DNA from: Cordylochernes scorpioides
Lineage: Eukaryota > Arthropoda > Arachnida > Pseudoscorpiones > Chernetidae
NCBI GenBank assembly: GCA_030710605.1
Contig: CP092879.1
Span: 79,771,853-79,835,852, forward strand
DNA: 64,000 bases
Reading direction: 5' to 3'
Made by a program: the position numbers and the translations under genes. The notes below the pieces were generated by a model. That model was not told the origin of the DNA and made no database searches. It was given only the letters and a program-made list of their open reading frames with translations. Shown piece by piece: positions 42,501-52,965 of this stretch. Every line of letters starts with the position of its first letter. Position 1 is the stretch's first letter.

Positions 42501-45500
42501 TGCCATTATCAGTTCGCACATCCTTTATTTTCAGGTTTAGCTCATTTTCCACTCTTGCCTTAAATTCTTCAAACTTCCCCAAAGTTTCATCTTTGTTTTT
42601 CAGAAAGTAGACAAAGGTTCTTCGGCTGAAGTCATCAACCAGAACAAAAAAGTATTTTGATCCACCTAGAGATTGGTATGGCATTGGACCACACAAATCC
42701 ATATGCACCAATTCAAGGGGTTTGGTTGTACAGTTGGTGGTAACGGGATGGTAAGGTTGTCGAGTCAATTTCCCCATTATACAAGCTTCACATTCTGGCA
42801 AGTTCTTAAATTTAACATTAAACCCCAATACCACATTCCGTTGAATTATCTCTTTCATGTACGCTTCGTTCAAATGCTTCAGTCTTCTATGCCACAAGCT
42901 GATATTGTCATTTGAGAAATCATCTTTTGTGGTCATGACATTCTCCGTCTTTTCCGAGTATTCATCTCTGGACCTTGTTTCCATTACATACATCCTATCC
43001 TGGATTTGAGCCTCTGCAATTAAATCATCCTGTTCATTGTAAATCTTTGCTCCATCTCTATTGAAAATTACAGTATTTCCTTTGTTAGTTAATTCGTATA
43101 TTGATAAAAGATTAGACCTTAAGTTAGGTACATGCAGAACTCCTTTAATTTGAACATTCTCAATTCCGTTTTCGGTACAAGTAGAAACCTTGATATCACC
43201 TTTAGCTGTAGCATGTGTAACTTTACCTTCTTCTGCCAAATTTATCTCACTTTCATAAGGCCCTACATTTTCCATCCAGTCCAAGTGTGGAGATAAGTGC
43301 GTAGTACACCCTGAGTCAAGACACCAGGTTTGTATCTGACTATAATTATTTGAGGAGTTTTCAAAAACTCGATCTGTGCTGGTATTGAAAGTTTGTTCCG
43401 CAGGCTTGCTTGAGACGGTATTCGCATTATTTCTGAAATTTTGTTTGTTATAGTTCGTATTTGAATTTGCATTTCTTTTCCCATGTTGTTCTTGAGTTCG
43501 CTTATTTTTGAACCAGCAATCTTTAGCTAAATGTCCTTTTTTATGGCAAACAAAACACTCCTTTTGTCGATTCTGTTGATAGTGATTTCTTCTGTCTTTA
43601 CTTCTGTAAGCCCGTTCATTTTCATCAGAATGACCCCCATTCATCTTAGAATTCATTCGATTCTCTTCCTCTCTAAGTGACTGCCGAATTTCATCAAGAG
43701 TTAATTCTCTTCTAGTTCTCAGTACAACAGCGATCTTTTCCAATCTTGGATGGATACCTCGCACAATATGAAACGCTAGTTCTCTTTGGGATATTTGGTG
43801 TCCGAGTGAAGAACTTTGAGAGGCAATATTTTTGGCTCTAGCCATATATTCATTTATGGATTCATTATTTTTCATCTTGATATTCATAAGTTCAAGTCCA
43901 ATATCAATGATCTTATCTTCTAGGTTGCCCGTGTAGATTTTCTTTAATTCATCCCATACTTTCTTTGCTTTAGTTTCATCTAGAAACATTCCTGCTTGTT
44001 CATCTGATAGAGTTGTAACTATAATTCCAAAGGCTTCGTCATTCTTTTCACTCCATATTTGCCAAGCGACTTCATCTTTTATATCAGGCTCGGGATCCAA
44101 AATTACGCATTTAAATAATTTCTTTCCACGTAAAAGTGCTCCGACTTTTAAAGCCCAAATCGGATAATTTGTTACTGTTAAAGGTTCAATTTTTGTCGTT
44201 GGCGAAAAATTGCAATCCATTTTAGCCTTGATTTTCAACTTTTAAAAATTAAACAATATAGTTTAAAGGTAGTTTATAATTCAAAAATGTTTTTTTTTTC
44301 AATCCTTCTATTTAAAACTTTCTTTTATCAATATAATTCAAATTCTATTGAAACATATTTCAAAATTTACATACCTTGATGCAGAAGAGATCTTTGTTTA
44401 CCGATTAGAATAAACGTATCAAACTTCTGATAAAATATTTTCGCTTTTTCTCAAGTTTTAAATTGAACCGCGCTCTGCTACCATAAATTGTAGTATTTTT
44501 AATAATTACAACTCTCTTTAAAGCAACAAAGGAATTATTTATTGCATTTAGCAAGACAAGAAGAAAACAAAAGACAAACTCGGGATGCCAAAACAAAACT
44601 TTTAGGTTAGTTCCTATTCAAAATCTAGCTTTCACACAGAGTATTGAAAAATAAAATACGACAGGAACATTGTATTTGAGGACAAACATCACATCTGTGC
44701 CAACCTGAGTGGAGGTTTGTCTACCTAGGGATGGAATATTGAGGGCAAACATCTGTGTTAACCTGAGTGAAGGTTTACCTAGGAACGGAACATTGTATTT
44801 GAGGACAAACATCACATCTGTGCCAACCTGAGTGGAGGTTTACCTAGGAACGGAACATTGTACTTGAGGACAAACATCACATCTGTGCCAACCTGAGTGG
44901 AGGTTTGTCTACCTAGGGATGGAATATTGAGGGCAAACATCTGTGTTAACCTGAGTGAAGGTTTACCTAGGAACGGAACATTGTATTTGAGGACAAACCT
45001 CACATCTGTGCCAACCTGAGTGGAGGTTTGTCTACCTAGGGATGGAATATTGAGGGCAAACATCTGTGTTAACCTGAGTGAAGGTTTACCTAGGAACGGA
45101 ACATTGTATTTGAGGACAAACATCACATCTGTGCCAACCTGAGTGGAGGTTTACCTAGGAACGGAACATTGTACTTGAGGACAAACATCACATCTGTGCC
45201 AACCTGAGTGGAGGTTTGTCTACCTAGGGATGGAATATTGAGGGCAAACATCTGTGTTAACCTGAGTGAAGGTTTACCTAGGAACGGAACATTGTATTTG
45301 AGGACAAACCTCACATCTGTGACAACCTGAGTGGAGGTTTGTCTACCTAGGGATGGAATATTGAGGGCAAACATCTGTGTTAACCTGAGTGAAGGTTTAC
45401 CTAGGAATGGAACGTTGTACTTGAGGGCAAGAGCTTCCCCACCTCCAGTTGAGAAGATGTTGGTCACCTCCTGCACCAGACGCTCTGTGAGAACAGTTCA

Positions 45501-48500
45501 GCCAACTCTCCTGATGAAGGTCACCACACTCAGCTTATATGACCTCAGGAACGGTGAAAATATTAAATGTTTCAAATAAACACAAACACACACACTTTTT
45601 ATACATATTAATTATTCTTTTATAATGGACTGGCCTTTTAGATTGCTGAAGGTTTTAGAATACTTGGCTCTAACATAAAGAGTGGTCTACAAGGCATTTT
45701 ATGATGTTTGACTCTGGAATCTTGGGTAACTAAGATGGACACAATACATGCAATCTATCAAAACATGAGTCATTTAGGCAATAGTGAGTGTTTCAGGAAT
45801 AATGGCATATGGTGCTGTTAGTAAAACATTGTACACCTATTTGAAGGAAAACATTTAAAAAGAAATTGGCCAAATAGAAGACTTAAGGAAAGGCAGACCT
45901 GGCAACAAGGACACTCAAAGCCCGACATGTTCTCCACAATGCCGAGAATGTTGAGTTTGGCTGTTCTGCAGAAGGTCAGCTCCCGGGTGACGTCTGCAAC
46001 TGCCACCATCTGGACACACGGTTGGTGTACAGCACAGGGTTTATTGTGTCAACAAGTTTGGGTCAAATCTTATACAAAGCAAAAGCTTTAAAAAATTGTT
46101 TTTCTTGATCATCTCTGTTAGATTCAGTATGATACAAAGGTGACTTGAAAAAAAAAACTAATACACAAAAAAAAGTATTTGAATTGCTGCAGCAATCAGT
46201 TAGAAATTCAGCTAAGCATGAGATCAATAAAGGGATACAACAACAGTCCAAACCTGCGGGGTGGTCACCAGAACAGCGCCATCAGGGTTCATCTCCTTCA
46301 GGTTCTCCACTACGGCCAGGTGTTCATCCGAGGTCCCAGGCGGAGTGTCCACAATGAGGTAATCCAGCTCCTGCCAGTAAACCTCCTTGATCAACTTACG
46401 GATCATGTCTGCACACACACACACACCTCAGGTGACACTCAGCATCTCACAAATGTAGAGGAAAACATTCCACCAGATGTAGCGGAGAGATTTCTACAAT
46501 ATCAATTCTGGAAGAAGCTACCATTCTTCTTGGGGCCACGCCAGATGACAGCGTCATTCTTGCTGGACAGGAGGAAGCCTAGAGACATCACGGCCAGCCG
46601 CTGCTCCTGGTCTGCATAGACAGGCACCCACCTACACAACACACAATTATAGGGCTGATTCAAGGCCAAGTTGTCAGTTTAAATTGTGTGGAAGCTTTCA
46701 TTCTTGCAACATCAGGAGTTTACTTATCTTACTTTTTTCATTTAAAAAATCCTAATATTTTCATTTAAAAATAAATTAGCCATATGATAAGGCACAATTT
46801 GGATTATAGATTAGAAACACATGATAATAAGACAATCCAAATAAATAAATAGCGTGACATTTAAGTAACAGCGTTGTTACTGAATTACCGAACACTATTT
46901 ATTTATTTGGATTTGGTCATAAAATAATGAAGAAATCTAAAATGGCATTGAAAAATAGAAATTTGAAATGATCTGGTCTGCATTCTTATCTGTCTAAGAA
47001 TGGGCGGATGATTCCTTGCCTTTCTAACTTGAGCGAGTCACCACCATTTTTCTTCTCGTTCTAAAATTTTTGATTTTAGGCCTCCAATTTTGTCACAAGC
47101 CAGCAACTGGCATCAAGGCAAAACTATAAAACCTTCTTGGCATTTTATGAGGAAATAAATGTCAACACATGACTCACCCCTGGTCACACTGGTGCACACT
47201 GGCGCCCTCCAGTCCCAGCATGTGAGGGATGCTTGGCCCTGTCAGGTCCACATCCAGCAATCCCACCTGCAGCACATGTGGGGCACCACAAAGTAATTAA
47301 ACATTTTTGACAAAATATCAGTTGGACAAAGGTTGCAGAGTTTAGCTGAACAAAGAAAATATCCCAGAATGTAGAACATGCTGTGAAGAAATGACTTGCA
47401 GCGAACTAACCCAACTTCCGACCACGAGTGTCCTGGCAGTTTCACACGGGTTCTACTGTAGATATAAGTGAGGCACAAGGTGATAAGATCAAATAAATGT
47501 GCGATGTTTGGGTAACAGTATTGTTACCATCTTCAGACAAAAGTATTGAATGATAATTCATTGAATAATTTCATTCAGTACTTTTGTCTGAAGATGGTAA
47601 CAATGCTGTTACTGAAACATCACACACTATTTATTTATTTGGTCTTATTACCTTGGGTTTATAATCTATAATCCAAATTGTGCCTTATCACCAAGATAGG
47701 CATTTTTTTAAAGATCTTGATCAACTTTTTATTTTCAGTCCAATAAGAAGCTACACGTGTGATTTCAACAACACAAGAGTGTGAGGACATCAAGTAGTGT
47801 TTCCTCCCTTTGACTATTTTATACAAAATTGCACCCACATCTTTGTTGTTGCTGTTACTTATTTGAATTATTTTTCTAGCCAGCTCTTTCACAAAGGTTC
47901 ACATTGTCAGATAGAACACAAGTGTTAACACTAAGATCCATTAGAAACACAAGGTAATTAGACCAAATAAATAAAGTGTGACGTTTTGGTAACATTTGGA
48001 ATTGGTACCTTGTATTTCTAATATAGAATCCAAATTGTGTCATAAGATCCATTACTAGCAATAAACATATTGAATGTTTGTTTAAATGGTAAAAATACCA
48101 CCCCTCCGAATAAATAACTGTATTTGATATTTCAGTAACAACACTGTTATAGTTTTATATTTGGATGTGATAAGGCACAATTTGAATTATAGATTATGAA
48201 TATCTTTAGTACTTTTGACTGAAGATGGTAACAACGCTGTTACCGAAACATCACATGCTAGTTATTTATTTGGATTTGGTCTTATTACCTTGTGTTTATA
48301 TTTGGATGCGGTATTTTTACCTTGTGTTTTTATCGTTAATCCAAATATGACAAGGCACAATTTAGATTAGAGATTAGAAATACAAGATAATACGACCAAA
48401 TATAAAAATGGTGTGTTCAACAACAAACACATTACTTATATTTGGTCCTATTATCTTGTATTGATCCAAATAGTAAAAAACAACATTTATAATATGGGGC

Positions 48501-48735
48501 AGAAACCTCAAGAGAAGCCTTGTGCATTCAAAAGGTCATATTTGATATCTTAAAAGTAGAGTTTTTTCCTTCTTTCACAAATCCCATTAACTATGAACCC
48601 AACCTTCTTGCCAGCTCTGCGGAGGGCCAGGGCCAGCAGTGTGGCCACAGTAGACTTGCCCACTCCTCCCTTGCCGGACAGCACCAGCACCACGTGTTGG
48701 AAGGCCTCAGATGATGGCACTGCACATAGCAACAC
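39558..48735 (-). CDS. NUBP2: Cytosolic Fe-S cluster assembly factor NUBP2
   Basis: Seven minus-strand coding exons join in phase at GT-AG sites: about 48719-48604, 47266-47178, 46631-46522, 46408-46254, 46009-45899, 45470-45401 and 39691-39558 (stop TGA), about 260 residues. Evidence: the Mrp/NBP35 deviant Walker [14 protein letters not shown] in the first exon, [44 protein letters not shown] (Walker B), [26 protein letters not shown], the CPxC cluster motif as [16 protein letters not shown] and VPFLG. No N-terminal four-Cys cluster, so NUBP2 rather than NUBP1. Family knowledge: with NUBP1 it forms the cytosolic scaffold that assembles 4Fe-4S clusters. The 5' end is unsure: an in-frame ATG at 48735 exists, but TGCAG at 48720-48724 also looks like an acceptor, so an earlier exon may be missing. 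The last intron (45400-39692) is a minisatellite with a Copia insertion. Confidence 0.93.
39692..39979 (-). repeat. NUBP2 last-intron minisatellite, left block
   Basis: Same repeat as 44664-45400, separated from it by the Copia element. Alternating units of about 65 bp (with gtttacctaggaacggaaca) and 58 bp (with gtctacctagggatggaata) run to within a few bases of the acceptor of the final exon. Confidence 0.92.
39980..40154 (-). repeat. Copia 3' LTR
   Basis: 175 bp; one side of the near-identical LTR pair. Confidence 0.93.
40240..44238 (-). CDS. Copia Gag-Pol polyprotein
   Basis: 1332 residues. Gag (1-200, UBN2-type), CCHC knuckle [14 protein letters not shown] (228-241), protease [12 protein letters not shown] (305-316, D308), GAG-pre-integrase [10 protein letters not shown] (448-457), integrase with D514, D577 and E613 ([23 protein letters not shown]35E spacing), Copia-type RT with [12 protein letters not shown] and YVDDLIIAG, and RNase H with [12 protein letters not shown]. 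All catalytic motifs seen are intact. The only defect noticed is near the 3' end: after LDLELL-like sequence (about 40262) the usual Copia ending ([14 protein letters not shown]) continues in another frame to a stop at 40181-40183, so about 25 terminal residues are off-frame. The RT/RNase H core would be unaffected. Confidence 0.93.
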   Translation of the reverse strand: MKIKAKMDCNFSPTTKIEPLTVTNYPIWALKVGALLRGKKLFKCVILDPEPDIKDEVAWQIWSEKNDEAFGIIVTTLSDEQAGMFLDETKAKKVWDELKKIYTGNLEDKIIDIGLELMNIKMKNNESINEYMARAKNIASQSSSLGHQISQRELAFHIVRGIHPRLEKIAVVLRTRRELTLDEIRQSLREEENRMNSKMNGGHSDENERAYRSKDRRNHYQQNRQKECFVCHKKGHLAKDCWFKNKRTQEQHGKRNANSNTNYNKQNFRNNANTVSSKPAEQTFNTSTDRVFENSSNNYSQIQTWCLDSGCTTHLSPHLDWMENVGPYESEINLAEEGKVTHATAKGDIKVSTCTENGIENVQIKGVLHVPNLRSNLLSIYELTNKGNTVIFNRDGAKIYNEQDDLIAEAQIQDRMYVMETRSRDEYSEKTENVMTTKDDFSNDNISLWHRRLKHLNEAYMKEIIQRNVVLGFNVKFKNLPECEACIMGKLTRQPYHPVTTNCTTKPLELVHMDLCGPMPYQSLGGSKYFFVLVDDFSRRTFVYFLKNKDETLGKFEEFKARVENELNLKIKDVRTDNGTEFTNHRFKNFLIKNGIHHQLSTTYSPQSNGVAERVNRTLIETARTLLFDSGLPMAFWAEAVATASYVKNCTPHRSIKLDTPMEKWKGRKPSIRHFRIFGCLAFWPITQQHRSKFMPKSRKGIFVGYSLKRKVYRVYDIITKKIEEVRSVKFVENEKGIDYAKNLQEDTNYDHFSYKKEEEDDIEIDHRTRPETSELNEETLDEPNEERIVRSGRKKEDTQKVLEEKHRAKLREEEMKLLEQGVRRSQRIKERNNVNFIFEPEERIPENYEEAINCENKYEWLETMKEELYSINKHKVWTLVQREKNMKIINCKWIFSIKSTPGEGVYRRKARLVAIGCNQKYGVEYEESFSPVIRKESLRAIVALAAQLNLVITSYDVKTAYLYGELKETIFMKQPEGFVEKGEEDEVCKLLKSIYGLPQSGHCWNKKINEILIQLGMKRSQYDPCVYTFRKGKEYGILGLYVDDLIIAGTDKTFNEKLASEIGRFVALKEKGENESFIGIEIKKTEYGFDLSQAHYIVKILKKFALEECNIVQTPGDRDQSFDECQDSKPVDRTLYQEMIGSLMYLATGTRPDISFNVSNLSRFCNDAREVHLTGVKRIYRYLKGTRDKMLRYKPSENSILVSTDASWCSTSDAKSYSGYTVKLGNNLISWRSKKQSLVALSTCEAELISICEGICKVKWIKGLLEELCKDANFPTTLKTDSQSAIKWIKSEKITSRTKHINRKLYFVKDAVEEGTIDLELLGVTKWKRTY
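44472..44483 (-). promoter_or_regulatory. Copia primer-binding site
   Basis: TGGTAGCAGAGC on the minus strand, 5 nt after the 5' LTR; complementary to initiator tRNA-Met 3' end. Confidence 0.85.
44489..44663 (-). repeat. Copia 5' LTR
   Basis: 175 bp, partner of 39980-40154. Confidence 0.93.
44664..45400 (-). repeat. NUBP2 last-intron minisatellite, right block (splice-donor repeats)
   Basis: Minus-strand units of 65 and 58 bp alternate to give a 123-bp composite. The 65-bp unit repeats the exon end and donor: TCCTCAAGTACAATGTTCCG then TTCCTAG|GTAAACC, against the true exon end AAGTACAACGTTCCATTCCT AG|GTAAACC at 45401/45400. The array therefore arose by tandem duplication of the exon 3' end plus intron start. 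Because 123 is divisible by three, the frame entering from the exon stays open through two composite units (to a stop near 45123). Confidence 0.93.
46783..46925. repeat. Foldback family copy in NUBP2 intron
   Basis: Left arm gataaggcacaatttggatt atagattagaaacaca, loop taacagcgttgttact, right arm actatttatttatttggatt tggtc. Right end truncated. Confidence 0.8.
47472..47691. repeat. Near-complete foldback element in NUBP2 intron
   Basis: A near-full palindrome: left gcacaaggtgataagatcaa ... ggtaacagtattgttaccat cttcagacaaaagtattgaa; right ttcagtacttttgtctgaag atggtaacaatgctgttact ... ggtcttattaccttgggttt ... ataatccaaattgtgcctta. This is the best copy to define the family. Confidence 0.9.
47937..48045. 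repeat. Foldback family copy
   Basis: Left arm tagaaacacaaggtaattag accaaataaataaagtgtga, right arm ttggtaccttgtatttctaa. Internal deletion. Confidence 0.75.
48105..48480. repeat. Cluster of rearranged foldback copies
   Basis: At least three partial arms in both orientations (gataaggcacaatttgaatt; tgaagatggtaacaacgctg; tttggtcttattaccttgtg; gacaaggcacaatttagatt). All are within the first NUBP2 intron. Confidence 0.75.
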
Positions 48736-48739
48736 TACT

Positions 48740-49620
48740 ATGCCATCTCATTGGTCCAAACAGTCTTATCAAATGCTATTCAATGTCCAATCAGGTGAAA
48801 ATTGAGAACAAAATCCATAATATACATTCCCAGGCAAAGTTTGTTCTCATTTCATAAGCATGTGTAGTGCTACACCTATTTGATAAATGGTCTACAGACT
48901 TGGGATGTGGCGAAGTTCCAATTATCTAATAAGTAATAAGAAGTCACACAATTTGATCTTCTGACAAGTTTTAAAAAAATACAATTTCACAAATAGAATT
49001 TCTCCAAAAAAGTAAATTAAATATTCAGTCTCTAGTAGTGAGTCCTCTTTACCAATAGCTACATTTGAAAATCTGAGTATTTTTAACAAAGTTGTGGTGT
49101 GGATAGGCCGCTGAGATATATATACAATTTTTCCTAAAATAAATAAATTTATTTAAAGCCCAAGAGAGGAAAGAAATAACTGGAAGAAGGCTTTGTTGTT
49201 GGACCACGAATGTGATAAAAGCCCCAGATGCCGGCCGCATGGTGAGGTGTTCTCACTCACTGAAGCTAAATTCTGGCAGACAAAGTCCTGCTTCAAATGT
49301 CCTATCTACAGGAGCACGGCTCAACTTCTCTATTATGTTGTCAGAATAAAACTTGGATGCAAGCAGGACAAGACTCTACCTGACCTCTGACCTGTGGGTC
49401 TGCCAACTTGTCACTAGGTCCTGTCCTCACCATCACACAGAGGATCCTTGACTTGCAGGGCTGGGTCTTCAGGTGAGGCCTGGATAACTACGCTCTGACC
49501 ACTCCATTACTGTCAAGATGTGCATATGTAAAACTTTCTAAGTCTGGAGGTGTGTCAGGAGGAGGACCCCTGGAGTCTCTGAGATATTTATTTAAATATG
49601 TAAAAATCTGATATCTTTTA
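48740..49620. other. Upstream region of NUBP2
   Basis: No coding exon could be proved. A GC-richer interval 49190-49500 has a 65-codon plus-strand frame of unknown nature and could be a decayed repeat or the 5' region of NUBP2. The missing NUBP2 start exon, if there is one, should be sought here. Confidence 0.35.
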
Positions 49621-49627
49621 CTATTGA

Positions 49628-49830
49628 TAATGCACAATTTGGAGTACTTTTGTCTGAAGATGGCAACAACGCTGTTACCGAAACGTCACACACTATTTAT
49701 TTATTTGGATTTGGTCTTATTACCTTGTATTTATAATCATTCAGTACTTTTGTCTGAAGATGGTAACAACGCTGTTACCGAAACGTCACACACTATTTAT
49801 TTATTTAGATTTGGTCTTCTTATCTTTTAC
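49628..49830. repeat. Two direct foldback right arms
   Basis: gtacttttgtctgaagatgg, taacaacgctgttaccgaaa, cgtcacacactatttattta appears twice in the same orientation, 106 bp apart. Confidence 0.85.
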
Positions 49831-49974
49831 TATTGTGTATAACTTGAGCACCAATACAGAGATGGGATTATGAACTGCTCAGAATTTCACGTTCATTTTG
49901 TGATGATGTAACTTTTCTGTTAAATTCAAAAAACATTTTTCATTGAACATTTCAATATCACCTTTAACTCAATA

Positions 49975-50155
49975 TTGTGTGACACGAGACCAAATCTAAA
50001 TAAATATTATGGAAGTTTTGGTAACAGCATTGTTAGCATCTTCAGACAAAAGTACTAATCGTGAAGATGGTAACAATGCTGTTACTGAAACGTCACACAC
50101 TATTTATTTATTTGGTCTTATTACCTTTTATTTCTGATCTCTAATCCAAATTATC
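49975..50155. repeat. Foldback family copy
   Basis: Left arm acgagaccaaatctaaataa ... ttggtaacagcattgttagc atcttcagacaaaagtacta; right arm gaagatggtaacaatgctgt tactgaaacgtcacacac ... ggtcttattacctt ... taatccaaat. Confidence 0.85.
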
Positions 50156-50289
50156 ACAAATATGTGTACTGACAAGTTCCTGGAATCCACAGAAGGAGTC
50201 TCCCTCCCTATATATGAATCAATTTATTTTTATTTTATTTACCCTCTCCCATTTCAGGAATATAAATCCTTATTTGACTTAACCAACTG

Positions 50290-50630
50290 ATAAGGTACAA
50301 TTTGTTAGAGTTTAGAAATAAGATTAGCAACAAGGCCACATCAACAAATTATCCATTTAATACATTTGTCGGAAGATGGTAACAACACTGTTACTGAAAC
50401 ATCACAATTTATTTATATAGATATGATAAGGTGGATAATAGATTATAAATACAAGGTTACAGACCAAATCCAAATAAATAATGTGTGACCTTTCAGTAAC
50501 AGCATTGTTACCATCTTCAGACAAAGTACTTTTGTACTCTGTACTTTTGTCGGAAGATGGTAACAACGCTGTTACTGAAACGTCACACATTTATTTATTT
50601 GGTCTTATTACCTTATGTTTCTTTGATGAC
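50290..50630. repeat. Foldback copies in tandem
   Basis: A degraded right arm (50365-50440) followed by a near-complete palindrome (50440-50620) with loop acagcattgttaccatcttc agacaaagtact and inverse. Confidence 0.85.
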
Positions 50631-51857
50631 TAATTATTTACATATAAAAGCATTAGAACATTCTTTGAACAGGTCTCCAACGACAGCCAGTTCTAGGTCT
50701 TATTGGAAAGTTTTCCCTAAGCTAAACAATATATAACCTGTCGTACACATGTGACAGAACATTTCAGGAATGACTAAATCTACAAATGTGCCGATGTAAT
50801 AACCTTGAACCATTTTTACACATCTAAAATCCCCCATCACAGAATGTGAGGAGACCAAGCGACAGATCATCCCTATAAAATAAATAAACCTTGTATAAAA
50901 AATCCATAAAAACAACTCTGAAATATTTATTTTAAAAAAGTACAGATAGAATGACAACACAAATAGTTTTAATAAATTACCATAAAAATAATAAAACTTC
51001 CTAGAATCAAACCCACACTTTTATATTTAACAGAGAAATTCAATGATTAATGCCTCTGAGCTAAAAAAACATTGCTTGCTGATTGAATTGATGTGACGGT
51101 GCCAGGCAGTTGAGAGCTTAATCAGCCAATCACAGTGTGAATAAAATGGATACCAAATAGATATACAAAAATAAATGTCACCTCTCCCTTTAAAATAGAT
51201 GCCAAAACTGGGTATTTACCATCTCTGCACACTAGCTGACTTGGGTCTGTGCCCAGCTTTGTCACCTCAGCCCGGCTGGACTGACAAAGGTGGACGCTGG
51301 TGTTGTGTCAACGGCCCAAGATGGCCAGTTGGATGGAGTTAAAGTACAAAATCACACATGAGGCCAAGAGTTTCTTGGCAGAGCGCCATCTGAAATATGC
51401 CTTTTTTATTTTAATATCAACACCCGACCTATTTTTACTTGCTTATAAGTCCAGGTTGCACACAGTTCCTATAAACACATGGGTTACAGTAGAATCTTGT
51501 CACTTGGGACCATGTTATTATAGCCATGGTTAAAATAACTGAGACTATGTTGCTATAAACCAAGCTGATATTATAAAAGAGGCCGTTACAGGTTCCACTG
51601 TGTCTTTGGGATAATGACATTCTAAGTATATGGAAATATATCCATGGTTTTATTTCTTCATTCAGGCCTACAAGTACTATAGGAAAAATGTAATTTGGAC
51701 TCCTGGTCATTCCTTCAGCTCTGGAGACTTCAGCATATGGTGGCAGCCATCTTTGAAACTAAGTGAAATTACAAATGTCCAAGAAGTAGCCAGTGCCAGA
51801 AGGATCCTTGAGTTTAATGGCTGCAGGGAATTGATTTGTCAGAGTAATCAGGTCTTG
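50631..51857. other. Unassigned region with a half MITE
   Basis: 51220-51310 is related to the MITE at 17614-17967 (catctctgcacactagctga; gtggacgctggtgttgtg). Frames at 51300-51400 (MASWMELKYKITHEA...) and 51660-51860 (AYKYYRKNVIWTPGHSF...) look weakly coding but match no family I know. Confidence 0.35.
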
Positions 51858-51960
51858 TGATGATAAGGCACAATTTGGATTAAAGATTATAAACACAATA
51901 AGACCAAATCCAATTAACACACTATTTATTTATTTGGTCTTATTACCTTGTGTTTACAAG
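51858..51960. repeat. Foldback family copy, short
   Basis: gataaggcacaatttggatt aaagattataaacaca facing tttatttatttggtcttatt accttgtgttta, with most of the loop deleted. Confidence 0.85.
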
Positions 51961-52965
51961 TCTTGTGATGTTTCCACAATGCTTGCTATTGGGAAGAAGA
52001 ATAAAAAAATCTGATTGCCTCCTCAATGACCATTCTTCAAAATTCATTTGTCGTAGACTTTGCCAAGAAAGTTCAAATAGAACATATGTCAAACATTTGT
52101 CAAAGCCCAGTTCATCTCCCTCCTACAAGTGTAGCTCTGCAATTTTTAATGGCAAATTACAAACTGCACACATTTAAATTGAATAGTTAAATAACAATTT
52201 TTTACTTTTTATTCCATTTAATCTTCAGTTTATTGATACAGGTCACTGAAATGTCAGAATAAATGTTGATGTGATTCAACCAGTAATTCCAACCTCCAAA
52301 TGTATTTATTTCTAGGGAATAATGAGAAGTTATTATTGTACTTCAATGGCCATCCTATGATTACCCTGTGACAGCTGGTAGTCACAGAACTGACAAGTTT
52401 TGTGCTGGACTAACAAGATTGGAACAATGGTGCTACTGAAACCTTAGCTCTCATTATTAAAATTCATTTAGGAGAATGTTGCTGTTCCAAATACACAGGG
52501 CCATGATGGATTCACTGGCAAGGCTGGACTGGTGCAAAGACAGTATTGAAGTTTTTTTTAAACTGCTCCCAGAATTCTTGGACCAGTCTGTAGACTAATG
52601 GGGAATCCTGCAAACCTCCGAAGTTCTCCATCAGAACAGTCTGTACAGAACCAATATGGCAGAAGCTTCACATTTCCTGACAAAATTTGACCCACCTTTC
52701 ATTCCTCCAACTACAATGGCATCACAGTGGATGGAACTTCCTGGTGCTATTGAATATGTCCAAACATTTATATTTTAAACTTTTATTTAAAACAAAATTA
52801 AGCATCACAAGTTGATGAAATAAGTATTCTCTATACGATACTTCAGAAACAGCCACAGTAAACTACAGGTTTCACAATGTCATCATATATTGAATATTTA
52901 TTTGGTCTTTGGTGATGCTTAATTAACTTTGGCATATCTATGAACATAAAATTTACAAAGTTTGA
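51961..52965. other. Downstream region of NDUFAF7
   Basis: No gene recognised. It should hold the NDUFAF7 3' UTR; TTTATT (AATAAA on minus) at about 52898 and 52786 are candidate poly(A) signals. No poly-T tract on + marks a retrotransposed poly(A) tail. Confidence 0.4.

Larger units (their letters stand above)
39980..44663 (-). mobile_element. Copia LTR retrotransposon, nearly intact
   Basis: 175-bp LTRs at 44489-44663 (5') and 39980-40154 (3') both read TGTCGTATTTTA...TACTACA on the minus strand and differ at very few positions. Target duplication ggaac occurs at 39975-39979 and 44664-44668. The primer-binding site TGGTAGCAGAGC (44472-44483) matches the complement of animal initiator tRNA-Met 3' ends. 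A purine tract (CAGGGGAGGGAT) precedes the 3' LTR. One ORF of 1332 codons fills the interior. The element lies in the last intron of NUBP2, in the same orientation as the gene, inside a minisatellite unit. Low LTR divergence indicates recent insertion. Confidence 0.95.
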
